From: Hibiscus mutabilis
Taxonomy: Eukaryota; Streptophyta; Magnoliopsida; Malvales; Malvaceae
Length of the DNA: 64,000 nt
Direction: 5' to 3'
Assembly: GCA_019671005.1 (NCBI GenBank)
Contig: CM033732.1
Coordinates: 44,195,392-44,259,391, forward strand
Below, in pieces: positions 21,714 through 35,700 of the stretch. Position 1 is the first letter of the stretch; the number at the start of each line of letters is the position of its first letter. The position numbers were made by a program, and so were the translations under genes. The notes under the pieces were generated by a model, which worked only from the letters and a program-made list of their open reading frames with translations, searched no databases and was not told the DNA's origin.

Positions 21714-23381
21714 AAAATTAAAGAAGTAATATAAAATATGGGAATAAATAGATATGAAACTAATTAATAATGAACTTATTTTGTAGATTAGTTTCTTTGT
21801 CGTAGAAGATATTCCTATTTTCACTTTTAAGAAGTTAGTCCTCATGTTTTTATTTTTTAAAATTTAGCCATCTACTTTTTCATATTTGGTTAAATTTTTA
21901 ATGTACAAAAAATACATGGATTTTTTGAGTATATATTTTTAGTTCTTTTTAAAAATTAAAAAGAGAGAGAGAGAGAGAATATGATGGCTTCTCAAACTCA
22001 CTTGTAGAGTTAATAAACGTAACCCCATTTATCAGATAATGATTCTATTAATTAATCATGTAAACTTTGATTTTTCTTTTTTTATGAGGAAATAACAGTT
22101 AGTAGACATTTGGCCTACAAAACCATATTCTATCATTATTTAATTAGAAAAATCTCATAATTAATTAAAGTCATGGCCCTCATTTTCTGATTAATTAGTC
22201 TCAGCTCAGATCAAGCTTACGTGTACTTTAAACTAACGGTTGAATTTTCCTGCTCAATATATTTTATTGAAGAGTCTTTGGTGAGAGATAACACTTTGAT
22301 TACCGCATTCCTATACCCTATAAGATGGAAACATTTATTTACTTTATTTGCAACAATCTCAATCATTTTTTTATTATGGAAACAAATTTAACTAAAAAAA
22401 TTAACAAAATAATTTGTGAAGCGATTCCAAAATATAAACTCTAAATTAATAATCTACGATACACTAAATTGACAAATTATACAAAAATAACATTGAGTAG
22501 CTCGCGAACTTATCAATTCGATTTGGGACTTGCTCGACTTGACTCGTTAAGGTCTTAAGTCGAACGTTGATCGAGTTTTGACTGAGTCAAACTCAAACTA
22601 CTCGTAAACTGTGCAACTCAATTAGCACCCCTGATCTCACCTACGCCCCGTGGTTACAATGATTTGATTTTAATAATCTGTTTAGAGTCAACAAAACTGG
22701 TAGTGTAATGGTAAATAATATTATTTTGTTTTCTGATTAACATTAGATCTTGAACTTGATCTATATAAAAAAAATTGTTGGGATATTTAACGCAAATAGT
22801 TAAAATAGTAATTAATTTTTTCATATATCTAAACTATGCAAAAAATATTACATGTTTAAATGTATTTAAATTCACGTTTTTTTAAACGCTACAACAACAA
22901 CGATATCAACCGAAGGATGTTCGCATATAATACAAACTGCCAATGTTTATCTTATCCAAGTAAAGGTAATTAAATGGAAAGAATTGAAGAATCAAAGGCA
23001 CGTGTCACTGAAAAGAGAAAATCATGAAAAAGAAACAAAAAGTTGGTATAAAATATTTTTACTTATACCTAGCTTGATCCTCAAACTATAACTTATTCCT
23101 AGTTTGGCTCTCCACGTGTCACTGATCAATTTACTGAATGGACCACGTCGTTTTTTTTTTACGTTGGCTAAAAACGGTGTCATATTCAAACTTTAAGGAT
23201 CTCTTTTAACAATAAAAAGGTTAAAAGGCTAAAATAGAAATTCAGCTACAGTTCAAGGTCAATTTGTTGATTAAGCCTAAAATAAAAGTTTGTTTTGGCA
23301 AGCCTTTACTCCACTTGCAAAGCGAACCGTTAATTCTAAATTTTGATTGATTTGCTAACGCTTTCAATGTTAAAATTTGAA
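21714..23381. other. AT-rich intergenic DNA, no gene seen
   Basis: No gene recognised. A possible box A-like word, TGGTAGTGTAATGG, at about 22699 is not followed by a convincing box B. At 23060-23300 there is sequence of the 'ctagtttggctc...cacgtgtca' kind seen in MITE arms, without a clear partner. Confidence 0.4.
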
Positions 23382-24246
23382 GGATAGTCTAGAACGAGAG
23401 ATGCACATAGTTGAATACCGTTAATGTTATATATTGTTGAACGTTATTAATTTTATTGTTTTGTATAATTATATATTTTATCCTCATTATTTATACATGC
23501 TATCAATTTAGTCATCATTATTTACTCATTCAATCAATTTAGTTTTAATTCAAAATAATTCAACTAATTTAACACTTAAAGTTTAAAAAAATTATCAAAT
23601 TGGTCCTAATTTTAATATAATTTTATAATTTATTTCAATTTGATCATCGATATTTAAAAGTTGTATAATTTAATCCAAAATATATTAAAATTAAAATGAC
23701 ACCCATTTTTTATTATTTTGCATGTCACCCATTTGTTTAATAGGGCGAAATTGTTCTGTGATAGATAAAAAAAATTGATGAGCAAAATCGTTGGTAACCA
23801 TTGACAACTACTCACCTGGTAGTCTTTACATTGGAAGGGCAGTACATGGTTTAAATATATATCAATTTGGTACTAAGTATCACATAATTTGATTCAATCT
23901 TAACGGATGTCTTACCACCCCACCATTTCATCTCCAATATATATAGATTAAATTGATAGAATTTTTAAATATTGATGATCAAATTAAAATGAATTATAGA
24001 ATTATATTACAATTAGGACCAAATTGATAGATTTTTTAAACAATGAGGGTTAAATTAGTTGAATTATTTTGAATTAGAACTAAATTAATTGAATGAATAA
24101 ATAAATAATAATGACTAAATTGATAACATGTGTAAATAATGAGGACAAAATATATAATTATACAAAACTAAAAAAAATAATAGTATTCAACGGTGTATAT
24201 CGTTAATAGTGTTCAGCGGTGTGCGTCGCACGTTCTAGAATTTTCC
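23382..24246. mobile_element. Mutator-like MITE, GGA-family copy A
   Basis: An 865-bp element with about 290-bp inverted arms. The ends are GGATAGTCTAGAACG and, inverted, GGAAAATTCTAGAACG. Flanking 9-mers AAATTTGAA (23373-23381) and AAATTAGAA (24247-24255) agree at 8 of 9. The arms contain CACCGTTGAA and GTTCAGCGGTG-like words also found in copy B (46747-47389). Non-coding. Confidence 0.82.
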
Positions 24247-24356
24247 AAATTAGAAAGGGATGATTACTATAGTACATATATAATCCCAATCCTTCCCCAA
24301 AGATTTAAAAAACATATATATTTTTATTTCAACTATATGAATTAGAAAAAATTATT

Positions 24357-24358
<2 letters not shown>

Positions 24359-24405
<47 letters not shown>
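24359..24405. repeat. (AT)n microsatellite, about 47 bp
   Basis: Uninterrupted alternating AT, likely length-polymorphic. Confidence 0.95.
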
Positions 24406-24407
<2 letters not shown>

Positions 24408-24775
24408 TTATATCAAATTTAGGCTATACGACCTTAGCTATTTCAATGACATATGTCATATTTAGAATTTAGGCTTTTAGGGTACAGGATTAGGGTTTAT
24501 GATTAAAATAGACAAGATTATGTAGTCTAGATTTTACGTATGTGTGTCAAATAACTTCCCTATAAATTTAAATTTATTTTTGATACACATGAACCCTAAA
24601 ATTTAATTTCCAACTCTAAACTTTAAACCCTAAACTTTAACTATAAACCTTAAAATCTAAACGCTACAAATTAAACTCATGAACCCTAAACAATTAACAA
24701 AATCCTTAAATTCTAATACATAAATTGTTGTATAGTCTAAGACCACATAACATATGTATCAAATAATTTCCATAA
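24406..24775. repeat. CCCTAAA-family element copy
   Basis: TTTAGGGT-type repeats on the left and CCCTAAAC-type repeats on the right. The outer arms TATACGACCTTAG and CTAAGACCACATAA pair loosely. Same family as 37105 and 50930. Confidence 0.5.
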
Positions 24776-25849
24776 ATTAATTAGATTAAATCTCGAATTT
24801 AAAAACTCTTATACATCCATATTTATAAATAATGTTTGATCTAAAATAAATTATAGAATTTGAGATTTTGAATTGTAAATTTTTAAAAAAAAAATTATTT
24901 ATATGAACTAAATAAGTTGAACTTTGAATTCAAAAAGGTTTGATTGATTATATTAATAAAAAGAGTTGACAATAACAATATTATAAATAAAAAGGTTAAT
25001 GATAGCTTAGCTTTTATATATATTCTAATGGCTTTTGCCACGCATTTGCTCATCCCTTAAACAATGCCTTCAAGAGCTAACATGTTCATGTATTGGATGA
25101 GTCAATTAGTTATAAGATCAAGGCAAATGGGGCAGAGTCGGCAAACATTAAAAATTACAAAGCAATTGTGGATTAATTTGAATAGGATATTATAAATGTC
25201 TATTATGAGACGATCCTCTTGATCTAATTTAATCTATTTGTATTTGTCAGAATTCGAATTTTTGATCTTATTTAAAAGATCTAGCGTTTCGTTCTACTTT
25301 ATTAACGTATAATTGGTTAGACAACATGTGATTGACACTTGGATCTTACTCTCTTGATTAAATAATATATTTGCATATTTTGACTCCAATTATTTGAAAC
25401 TTGAACTTGGTTCAAGGCTTATTTGAGGAAATAAACTTGGGTTTAACTTAATTTTAAATAAATCTTTTTTCGCTTTTTAGTGAAATGTAAATTTTAAATG
25501 AGCCTTAGAAAGATAATATACAAAAGCAATTTTTTTATTTCAATTAACTCTTTCGATTGGTTTTAAAACTTTTTTAGTATAATAATCAACATTTAACTTA
25601 TTAATTGAGTAATCTGAATCGTTCATCATGGGAATGATCCTCTCGATACATCTTACTCTATTAAAAAACAAATATTTTATTCATTGATCTTGATTAAAGG
25701 ATTTAGCGGTCCATTTCACTAAATATATTTGGATTACTATTTAGAGAAAAAAAAATCAAAATCTCACCATTAAACTAAGAAACAATTTGGATTATTTAAA
25801 GCGTTCAGAACAATATTTAAATTATTCTAACACTTTTAAATAAACGTAA

Positions 25850-26095
25850 GTTTATATAGGGTTGTATTTTTTATATAAAATATGTGTAAAAATTACAAAA
25901 CCCTTCCTTAAAATTTAATTTTTAACTAAATCACAAACTATATACTCTAAATTATAAACTCTAAACTCTAACCATAAATTTTAAATTCTAAATCATTCAA
26001 CTTAAACTACTAAACTTTAAACCTTAAACCAACACCCTAAACCCTAAATTTAACAAGCTTGTATAAATTTTATGTATTAAAAATGTTCTTTTATA
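25850..26095. repeat. CCCTAAA-family element copy
   Basis: Degenerate CTAAACTCTAA/CCCTAAACCC repeats between a TGTATTTTTTATATAAAATATGTG-like left end and an ACAAGCTTGTATAAATTTTATG right end. Confidence 0.5.
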
Positions 26096-26148
26096 TTTAA
26101 ACACATTTAAATTTGTATTTTTTCTAAAATCATTAATCGAATTAGAAC

Positions 26149-26260
26149 ATTTTTTTGAATCATTTCTACCTAGGGAAGGAGGTGGAAAATTTGCTGAGTT
26201 TCGAACCCACAATTTAGAGGAGAGAAAAGAGTATCAACTGAGAACTTTAACTACTTATTC
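26149..26260 (-). mobile_element. tRNA-derived SINE, copy B
   Basis: On the minus strand: AGTTAAAGTTCTCAGTTGA (box A position), GGGTTCGAAACTC (box B, close to GGTTCGANNCC) and a tail ending GATTCAAAAAAATG. This is the best-preserved of the three copies. Its flanks are AT-rich intergenic DNA. Confidence 0.6.
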
Positions 26261-26754
26261 TTATTGACTCGAATTAAAACATTTAAAGTTGAATGTAAAA
26301 AACATTTAGCATTCAAACATAACAAACGATTAAAATTGTATTATTAGGCTGTGATTATTCCCAAGAGAAAAGGTGCTTTTGTCGTGCATTAATTACCCAT
26401 AAGCATCTCAAAGCATTGACCTTACTTTTATTATATTAATTAAATAAAATAATCAATGTGTCACCATCCCCACACCTCATCACAAATCACAATAATGGTG
26501 ACTTGGAGAAACAAATTCAATGCTTTTGACAAATTCAACATAACTGGAAACCCTTTACTTTTGCCTTTGCTCTCCTACAGGAATAAATTATTAATATTAA
26601 AAATATAAAATGCGGTAATATAAAATTTTAGGAATATGAATTAAATTATAAATAAAAAATATAAAGTAAATATATAAATTATAAAAAAAATATATATATA
26701 TTTTAAAAAGTGTGACTGTCCTCTCCAATATTTCTCGGTTTATCCCAGTTCTTT

Positions 26755-26763
26755 TATAAATAG
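26755..26763 (+). promoter_or_regulatory. TATA box of the ACC oxidase gene
   Basis: TATAAATAG, 90 bp before the start codon. This places transcription start near 26785-26790 and gives a short 5' leader. Confidence 0.75.
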
Positions 26764-26844
26764 AGGCAAACCCTCTTCCATTGTTATTTGCACACACAAC
26801 AAAAACTACTGTAAACTTAGCAAACTAAGCGCTTCCATTGTTAA

Positions 26845-28569
26845 ATGGCCATTCCGGTGATTGATTTCTCTAAGCTCAATGGCCAAGAGAAGGCCGAGAC
26901 ACTAGCTCTTATTGCCAATGCATGCCAGGATTGGGGCTTTTTTCAGGTACCCTTTTCTTATCCTTTTAATATCGTAATATTCGTGTTAAATATATTCGTA
27001 TCGAACATATATTCGTGTTAAGTATATGCATATATGTTGCAGCTGGTGAACCATGGGATTGCTGAGGAACTCCTGGAGAGGGTGAAGAAAGTTTCATCAG
27101 AGTTTTATAAGCTGGAAAGGGAAGAGAATTTCAACAACTCGGAGGTGGTGAATTTGTTGAATGAGACTGGTGATGGAAAGCTGGAGAATGTGGATTGGGA
27201 AGATGTTATAACTTTATCAGATAATAATCAATGGCCGTCCAAAACACCAGGATTCCGGTAAGTGAATGTTCATTAATGTATGTATGTATGTATGTATGTG
27301 GTGAGCACTTGACCAGTTCGAGTTGAGTCAAAAAATTTTAAGCTAGTCATGTCTCATTTTATAACTCAAATTTTATTGGCATAAAGCCAAAAAAATACCT
27401 CATAACGTTTGACTGAATAGTCATTTTGGTTCATATTTTTTTTGAACCAATTTAACCCCAAACGTTTCAATTTGGGATACTAATTAGCCAATTTTATTTG
27501 AAAACTGTTAGTCAACTGACGATAAACAACTTGAAATGACTTGGGATACTAATTAGCCAATTTTATTTGAAATTTTTACTAGTCCAGTCAAGTTTATGAA
27601 ATTCTCGAGTTGAGTTATTCGTGTTTTTGTTTAAATTTAATTACAAACATTTATAATGTAATGGTACTAATTAGTTTTAATTTAAATAGATATTTATAAT
27701 CATATGTGATATATATATATATATATATATATTTCAGATTTTTTCACAGGTGATAGACATATATTAGATAGATTTAAGGACTAATTCAAACTTAAAAATT
27801 GATTCACTAATTATTAAAAGTTCGAGTTATTTGAAATTTTATTTCATAACTCAAACTTGATTTGATTTTTTTTAGTCGAGTTTATGAAATTACGAATCAA
27901 ATCAGAAAAATCAGTTTTTTCCCGGTCGAGTGCTTACCATATATATGTTATGTTGGTGTTGATGGCAGGGAAACCTTGAAGGAATATAGATGTGAACTGA
28001 ATAAACTGGCTGAAAAGATCATGGAAGTAATGGATGAAAACTTAGGGTTACCAAAGGGATACATTAAGAAAGCTTTCAACGGCGGAGAAGGCGAAAACAA
28101 TGCCTTCTTTGGCACCAAAGTGAGCCACTACCCGCCGTGCCCGAACCCGGAGAAGGCTACCGGTCTCCGAGCTCACACCGATGCCGGTGGCGTCATCTTA
28201 CTCTTCCAAGACGACCAAGTCGGGGGGCTTCAAGTGCTTAAAGACGGGGAATGGATCGATGTTCAGCCGTTGAAGAACACGATCGTCATCAACACCGGTG
28301 ACCAAATCGAGGTCCTCAGCAACGGGCGGTATAAGAGTGCTTGGCACCGTGTGTTGAGCACCGCCGACGGCAACCGGCTGTCGATCGCTTCGTTTTACAA
28401 CCCTTCGCTCGAGGCCACGATTGCTCCGGCAACACAACTGGTTAAGGAAATGAAGGAAGAAATGGATCAAACGTATCCCAAGTTTGTTTTTGGTGACTAT
28501 ATGTCTGTTTATGTGCAGCAAAAGTTCCTCCCAAAAGAACCCAGGTTCCAAGCTGTAAGGGCCGTGTAA
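26845..28569 (+). CDS. ACO5: 1-aminocyclopropane-1-carboxylate oxidase (ACO5-like)
   Basis: Makes ethylene: it oxidises ACC with O2 and ascorbate, using Fe(II), in the last step of the pathway. Exons are 26845-26946, 27043-27257 and 27969-28569, all with GT-AG introns, giving 305 residues. The N-terminus MAIPVIDFSKLNG and the NHG motif are typical of the family. Iron ligands are His175, Asp177 (AHTD) and His232. The co-substrate site is Arg242-x-Ser244. The C-terminal FLPKEPRF block, with its Lys and Arg, is also present. The phrases VINTGDQIEVLSNGRYKSAW and YPKFVFGDYM match the ACO5 branch better than ACO1-4. Length is slightly short for the family (about 310-320), mainly in the loop after residue 80. 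Exons 3 and 4 of the usual four-exon ACO layout are one exon here. The second intron carries ATGT and AT microsatellites. Confidence 0.95.
27276..27299. repeat. (ATGT)n microsatellite in ACO intron 2
   Basis: Six ATGT units. A 24-bp (AT)n run follows in the same intron at 27709-27732. Confidence 0.9.
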
Positions 28570-29750
28570 GAAGATCAAATAAGCTCTAAAAACACCAAAT
28601 TTTAGAGCTTATTTGGTGATAATTCAAGCTAATTTATTTGATGGGTCGAGAATTATTGGTTAATGAAAATGGTCGAATAAAAATATTATGAGCTCGTTCC
28701 ATTCTTATCATATTCAACCATTTTCATCAATCAATAATTCTTGACGTATCGAGTAAACTATCATGAATATCTTGTTCTTATTTTATAAATTAATAATATT
28801 AATGTTTATTTTAGTGAATCTTAGTAATTTCATCTATGATACAATTGCATGCATTTCAAAATTTAAGATTTAATTATATTTATATGTGGAGAAAAACGTG
28901 TTTAAATTTATTTTAAATTCAAAAGTTCATAACAACATCAGTTTTAGTTGAACTATTTTCCTAATTCAAATACTTGGTGTGAACCACAATCTGAAAATCA
29001 ATAAAAAAAGTAATAATTTAATAACCATTGCGAATGGTTTAAAAATAAAAGCATTTAAAAAGCTATTCCACTTGATTAAATACTTTAATTTTTGTAGCAT
29101 TCAAATATATTATATAAAACATTTTCAAGAAACTTACATAAAAAAACTCATTTTAATTTATACTATATTTTGTTATAGATTATAGGTGGAGTGAAAATAG
29201 ATGTATATATTCATTAAAGTTCCCTATTTGAATCTTAAATGGTAGTTTTTAATTATTTTTATTATTTTATTTACATGTTATATAAAAGTATAAAAATAAA
29301 AATACTCTTAAAATAATAACTATCATTTGAAATAATAATAATAATAATATTATAATAATTCCCTTTAACGTATAGTGTAGATTCAAATAAATCTTCATTT
29401 CAAAAAAATAATTGAATATAAAAAATAAACTTTTTACATACAAAATAAGTTTTATTTAATGGGAAATTAAATATTAACCTCTTCTCTGGATGTAATAAAA
29501 ACATAAAAAAATTAAAATAATAAAGTTGGGAATTTTTTTTGTTTTGTTATTATAACCCCTAAAATACGTTCAAGCTGAAAGGAAAGCTGCCTAAGCCTAG
29601 AAAATTATATTCTCCGTACAACCTTTTCGCTATCTCCTACACGAGTTATTGAGTAGGCAAATTTATTTACAAAAGTGCAACTCAGTAACTCCATAATGTA
29701 ACCAAAATAAAATTTAAAAAGCTGAGAATCGAGTGTTTATGGTGTTAGCT
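28570..29750. other. Intergenic region between converging ACO and ubinuclein genes
   Basis: About 1.2 kb, AT-rich, with the 3' ends of both genes. An inverted pair just after the ACO stop (GAGCTTATTTGG / CCAAATTTTAGAGC) could fold in the 3' UTR. Farther on, around 28640-28760, a TCGAGAATTATTGGTTAATGAA word pairs with TTCATCAATCAATAATTCTTGA on the other side, which suggests a small decayed hairpin element. No gene recognised. Confidence 0.45.
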
Positions 29751-32700
29751 TTAGTGTTCGAAACTCGTAGATGTTGCCGGAACATTTGATTTCGGCGCAA
29801 GATTCATCGGCTGTTTGACGGACTTGTGCCGGTCTTTGGTGCCTTGCTGAGTAGCTAACTTTTCGGGCTGGAAATCAGGTTCGTCCAACTCCATTTCCGG
29901 CTTCCTTTTTACCTTTGTCTTTGGCAGTGAGGCATCCTCCATCTTGATTTCATCATCCATGGCACTGCTTGAGATGCCCTTTAACTTATCCTGTTTAAGT
30001 CTGTCGAAACTGGAATCATTTGTCGAGGGACTCGGAACTCGGACAGCAGCTGTTGTTGTTGTGTTGGAAATCAACTTATTCGTTGAAAGTAAAGCTTGAG
30101 TACCGGGATCACTAGCCGACCTCACCTGTGTGTGCTGTGACTGTGCATTTGAGGCAGAATCCACTGGAGCACTCTCCTCCACTCCTGGTTCCGATATTCT
30201 TTTCCTCTGGATTTTCTCTTGATCCTTTTAGAAAAAGACAAAGAACACAATAAGCAAAAATCAATCAACCTGAAGAAAAATCGAAGAAAAGGAGAATAGG
30301 GCAATCAATAAATCAGCGACAAATCAAAAAATGGCAAGCAAAAAACCCAGTATCCACCCGGTTCTGGTTCATCTGAATCTGAAACCCTAGGAATAATTGC
30401 AAACATGGGCTAGGTTAGCTAAATGTTCGGAAAAGAAAGATTTTCAATAGCCAAGCCTAACAAAACTTCGAAGCTAAAAGTTTTCAAGATGGATTGCATT
30501 CAATCTACAGACTTGCCTCTTAATTTCAAAACATATTAACACCGTTAAATATAGTATCGCAACACTGGAAAAATGCCGAGAAGAGTACATACCTTACGTC
30601 TATTGTACCTTGCTCTCCGTCTTTCCTTCACCCTACAAATTGCATGTTTAATCTCATGGTTGTCCATCATACCATTTGGCCACAGCTTTGCTAGCTGTTC
30701 AAAGATGAACTCCGAATGTAAGATGATAATATATCAGAGAATGTAGAATCATAACCGAGCATTAAAGCAATAATCGATAGCTATATCACCAACAAAATAA
30801 AAGCAAAAGGAACATGATCAAAACAAAGAACAAGAGATCCATTTAAGGTTATCGGAGGAAATGAGTTGAAGAACTTCACACGATTGGTTCAAATTATTTG
30901 AAAAAGAACAATAGTGATGATATAGGATAAACTCTGAATTCTGTTAAGCACCTAGCAATTGAAGGCATCTTTTAGGTATAAATGTAATCATTCAAGTGAA
31001 GGGTACAAATGGGAGAAAAAGAGTAGGGAAGACAGAAGTGAAAAAAGGTGACTCGAAAAGAAAGAAACAGAGCAATCTTAGGCAAAACACTCATCCAAAT
31101 GTCAAGAGCAATGATACCATCAATAGCTATTACGAAAAAAATGATTGCAGAAACATATTTGTCCACATTCAAAGACTCCTAAAGCCAGCAATATAGAGAT
31201 TTCCATTTTGACTACTGCATTGTGCGTAGAGAAAGAATTGATTAGTGCCTAACCTCTACATAAAGCTTTCTGATTTGTGGACCAGCATCTTCATCTAATC
31301 CCTGAAGCAAAAAAAAAAAATGATAGAAAAGCGAAGATAAGATTCATTACGAATAAGATTTTTCCAAGATGAATTTGTCAATATAGGACATGTGATTACA
31401 TCAACATAGAGGTCATAAAGCTCACAAATCTTGTTCTCCAGTGGTGCGTCCATGCTAAATTTTTTTCTAAAAACTCTTTCTTCAGAACCAACTTCTTGAA
31501 AATCATCAGAAGCTCTGGGTTGCTGTTCCAACATCTGAAAAAAAGTATGCATTTTATTTCATCACAAAATATTCCAACTTTCATTGATAATACAGAGTAC
31601 CAAGTACCAACTATGAACAAGATTAAAGTCCATGATTTTTATATACCAGGAAGGAGAGAAGAATAGTCATGGAATCTACAATGAAGTATCTAAAGAAAAT
31701 TCACATGGAAATAAGGATACAAAATGAGTTACAACTGCATGGAGTGAGAATGTGGGCAAAGTTGCAAGCTCTATGTCGAACAGTGTAGGAAAGATTTTTT
31801 TTTGCTTTTGATCTTAAGCAAGGCAGAATAAAAGCTATATTTCATTTCAGAGAGAGGGGGAAGATGAAAGACTGTCAAATTAGGAGCAACAAAGAGAGGG
31901 TAAATACAATAAAAACAGAATAACGAGGGGTGAGGGGAGAGAAAGAGTAAAACAAGCCTTTGTCTCAAAAGGAGGAAGTCTCGTCTTTATCATCTCAGTG
32001 ACTTCCTTCTTCATCTGTTGTAATCTAGCATCTTTTTCTTGCTTTGCTGTTGGTGAGACACCCATATTAATCATGATTTTGAGGTTCCTCTGCATCCAAA
32101 ATATCGTCCCAAATTCGTAAAAGAGTAATTGACAAATATGATTCAAATAGGTAGGATGAAATTATTGGAAAGGAACATTGAGAGGAAACAAGAGGTAAGA
32201 TCTTTCATAAATAAAACATATAAGAAAAGTAATGCACAAAATGTTACACGGTCCCAGTTCATTAATTCTTTTACCAGTTCTGCATTTTGATGCATGAAGA
32301 TGATAAAGCATGGGAACTCTTCCAAAAGTCAAAAAACTTAGTCACATATTTGACAGCCAACAAACAGTCTCTCAAGCAGTATGGTTCTAAACTAGAGTAA
32401 AGCACTTGGATTTTAACCACAAGCAAAAAAAATGCTTCCGCCTTCAAGATCTCGCAAATTTAATTGCAAGATTAAAGAACCAAAATATATGCACTAACAT
32501 TACAGAGCCACCATAATTGCAGTTCCAAAGGTCACAAGCAGTCAAAATAGAAGGCATAGAAAAAGTTTCTTCACCAAAACAAAAGAAATTACACCACATG
32601 AATTAAAAGCAAACGTTATGTCAATAGAAAGGAAGAGTTAACCGAAAATATTTCTACACTTGGGTGTTATTGGTATGTTGGCATGCAATATATGATAATA

Positions 32701-35700
32701 TTCCAAGTCCTTTATAAACTTGATTAATTGCAAAATGTTGGAACTGTGACTGAAAAATGTAGGTGTCTGATACCTTAAGTGTTCTTAGCTGTATTAAATG
32801 ACCAAGGATGCTCATAAAGCGATTTAGTAACTCCTTGGAAACTTTCCCCTGGCTTGCCTGCCACAAATATCCAAATAAAATTGGTAAAACTTAATTTTTT
32901 CCCAAAGGCATCATACCATTGTAACAAAATTGACGATCTGAAAATGAGTTATTTTACAAGACATAACATGTTAATAACAGACCCATACCGCTAATCTAGC
33001 AACTTTAGCAAGCTTGAGTTTTATTTCTCTAGGCAATCTCCTCTTAACCCCCTGGGATGAAGCATCAGCCTCTTGATTTTCCATAGCAGGAGGCCTTGCT
33101 GTGAAATTTTAGACAGGAAGGAAAAGGAATATTACTTTAGAAGGAATTATTCATGATTATATTTTACAAGACTCATATACACTTACATTCTGCAACTATC
33201 TTCTCTAGCTCCCTAATGGCCTTTTCAAGCACGGAACTTTTGGGCCTAAGAGTAGAACCATCCTTTCTCACCATATGTGAAGATTTCTGCAAGGCATATT
33301 ACACATAAAACAAAATTCAATACAATAGCATTCATATCTAATGCGAAACTAGTTTCTCATGTCTCTCTGATGGACTATAAATTGGACAAAGCAGTAGCTT
33401 CTACTTTAATTTCTTACAATACACACAGATGTGCACACACACACAAAGTGAGGTCTAAGGGATCCCTGAACATTCCAAGGGTGTTTCCAGTACTCCACAC
33501 ACATAAAAATGAAATTTGAGGGACTAAAACAAATTAGCTCAGAACTGTTTCTATTATCTCCATATCTATGGCTAATATCTTTCGGTTGAAAAGATCTCAT
33601 GTAAGTCTATATTAGAGCTTTCTATTACTGCAATACATACACAAAAAGCCACTTAATTCCTAGTGTTTCAGATATTACAGGTTGTCACAAACAGAAACCG
33701 TGTTCATGTAAAAACTCTAACTAGGTTAGGCAGCTACTAATCATGACTAACAAAAAACCAGACAATGGAATGTTTGAGAAATGGAACAAATGATTAAAAA
33801 CGAAGTTTAAGATTAAAGAGAATAACTTACTGCTGTATGAATAGAATGTACGCCATCAGAAACATTAATGTCTGGCAATTCACGAATGCCATTGTTTTCT
33901 CTTGTTCGAACTGATTGTTCAAGCTTATCAACATTGCTGCTTAGTTTTCCATATTGAGGTTTGGATTGAGTGAGAGCACTTTTATCATGGTATTTCTGAT
34001 GCAAAACATCAGAGGATCCAATTGCATCTTTCAAGTTGTTACTGACAACACTTTTTGACTGTGGAAATCCCATCTTCGAGTTTTCAATATCCTTGACATC
34101 TGCAAAAGGTACAGAAGTGCCACCATTTGGATCTTTCAAATATGAAGAAGAATCCAATGCTAGTCTTGTCTCAGAAGATTTCTTCTTGGAAGGAACACCA
34201 GATACTGATAATTGATTCTGAGCTTTTGCATCCCTGTATTGTTCATCTAATGCAGTAAAATTCTGAGGAGATTTAGAATTATTCTTTGCAGAAGGTGGTT
34301 CAGCCCTCCCTGACATCATATTAGCTGTCTTCACATGTTTATTTGACACACGACCATCGTGGCTCTCATTGGGAAGTTTTGCAGCATCTTTTCTTCGCCT
34401 TTTCTTTGGCTGCTGGCTAGGTACCACAAGAGGTTCATTTCTTGAAAAAAAGGAAGGAAAATAAATAAAAGTAATCAGTGAAGCAGACGTAGAAGAAATC
34501 CACAACCAGTGAACTTTCGACATCAAAAGAATAGAACTTGGTAAGGTAAAATAATGCTTCACCCATATTGCAATTAGAAAGAAACATAAAATAAATATGG
34601 TATGAAAGGTGCAAGGGGTCCTTGACAACCACTAAAATAGCAAAGTTCATGATATCAGGAATTAAAGTTGTAAGCCTAACTGTGAATCTCATTTCATTTT
34701 GATCTTCGACCCAAATTTCTGCGTATGTAAGAGAAAAGAATTCATTAATAACCTAACGTTAACCAATAAGAGATATGGAGTATGGTGCTCCTGGTATGCC
34801 ATAGGATACATATTTATAGGCATCTAAACAGGATCAATGCTAAAGCCGTCACCAACCGGTAGAGAAGAAGCCGAATGAAAACAGTTCAAAGAAACTCACA
34901 TTCTTTCCAACTTCCCCCTATTAACAAAGAAACCATCATGTTTTATAGCTGAATTATCAACTTCAAAATATTCATCCTGCATAACGACCAATGAATCAAC
35001 ATTGTAAACCAATAAAAATACAATCCATGATCCTTGTTATGATAAGAAATACAACAGTAGTGTAAAACCAATAAGACAGATTAAAAATATAAGTAGTAAA
35101 TTTAGTACTTACCAGCTCTGCATCATCGATAAAAGAGTCTTCTGTATCATACTGATCATCATCCGGAGTTTCATCCAGTTCTTCCTCATCACTGCTATCT
35201 TTACCCTGCAAAGGAATTTCACTTCACATTAACATGTTAAAAAGTGCAGCTCACAATTGTAGCAAAAGCAATAAAACATATAGATACCATGTAAAGACGT
35301 TCAATCTTCTCAATAACAGCACTGAAACGATTTGGGGCTGGTTCATCTTGCGCTTCTTGTTCATCCGTTTGTCCCTGGATAATGTCAAACATGATTAAGA
35401 ATGGCTAAAAAGGGACAAAAAAAGCAATTACCAGATTTTCTTCCGGTTTCCCATATTTTCTAGGCAGGCAAACAATACTGTCGCATTCAAATATACCAAA
35501 AAAAATTCAAGCACAATTAAATAAATTACCACAAAACTACTGAGTCGAAATTAGAGTAATTATGCGTGTTAAGAACATTAAAAATAAAGAAAATAAATTT
35601 AAAAGCAAAAAATAGGGATTGAATAGGCGACTTGTCTTACGGGAGCGATGCGAGACAGGAGGTTAGGGTGAGCATTCGGCGGCGGCTCAGGTGCTGGCGC

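Noticed and set aside
22690..22780. Possible SINE or tRNA-like sequence
   Set aside because: A box A-like word is present, but no box B at the right distance and no copy elsewhere in the window.
24359..24405. AT tract as a replication origin or matrix attachment site
   Set aside because: A simple AT microsatellite alone is not evidence for either.
27862..27968. Upstream part of the long open frame leading into ACO exon 3
   Set aside because: It is intron sequence that happens to be open. The acceptor AG at 27967-27968 joins exon 2 perfectly to the family sequence.
28198..28578. 126-codon frame antisense to ACO exon 3
   Set aside because: It has no family resemblance and lies fully under a well-supported exon.
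34441..34628. Hydrophobic N-terminal part of an open frame at ubinuclein exon 5
   Set aside because: It is intron read-through. The acceptor at 34442-34441 restores the conserved GKLERINEP junction.
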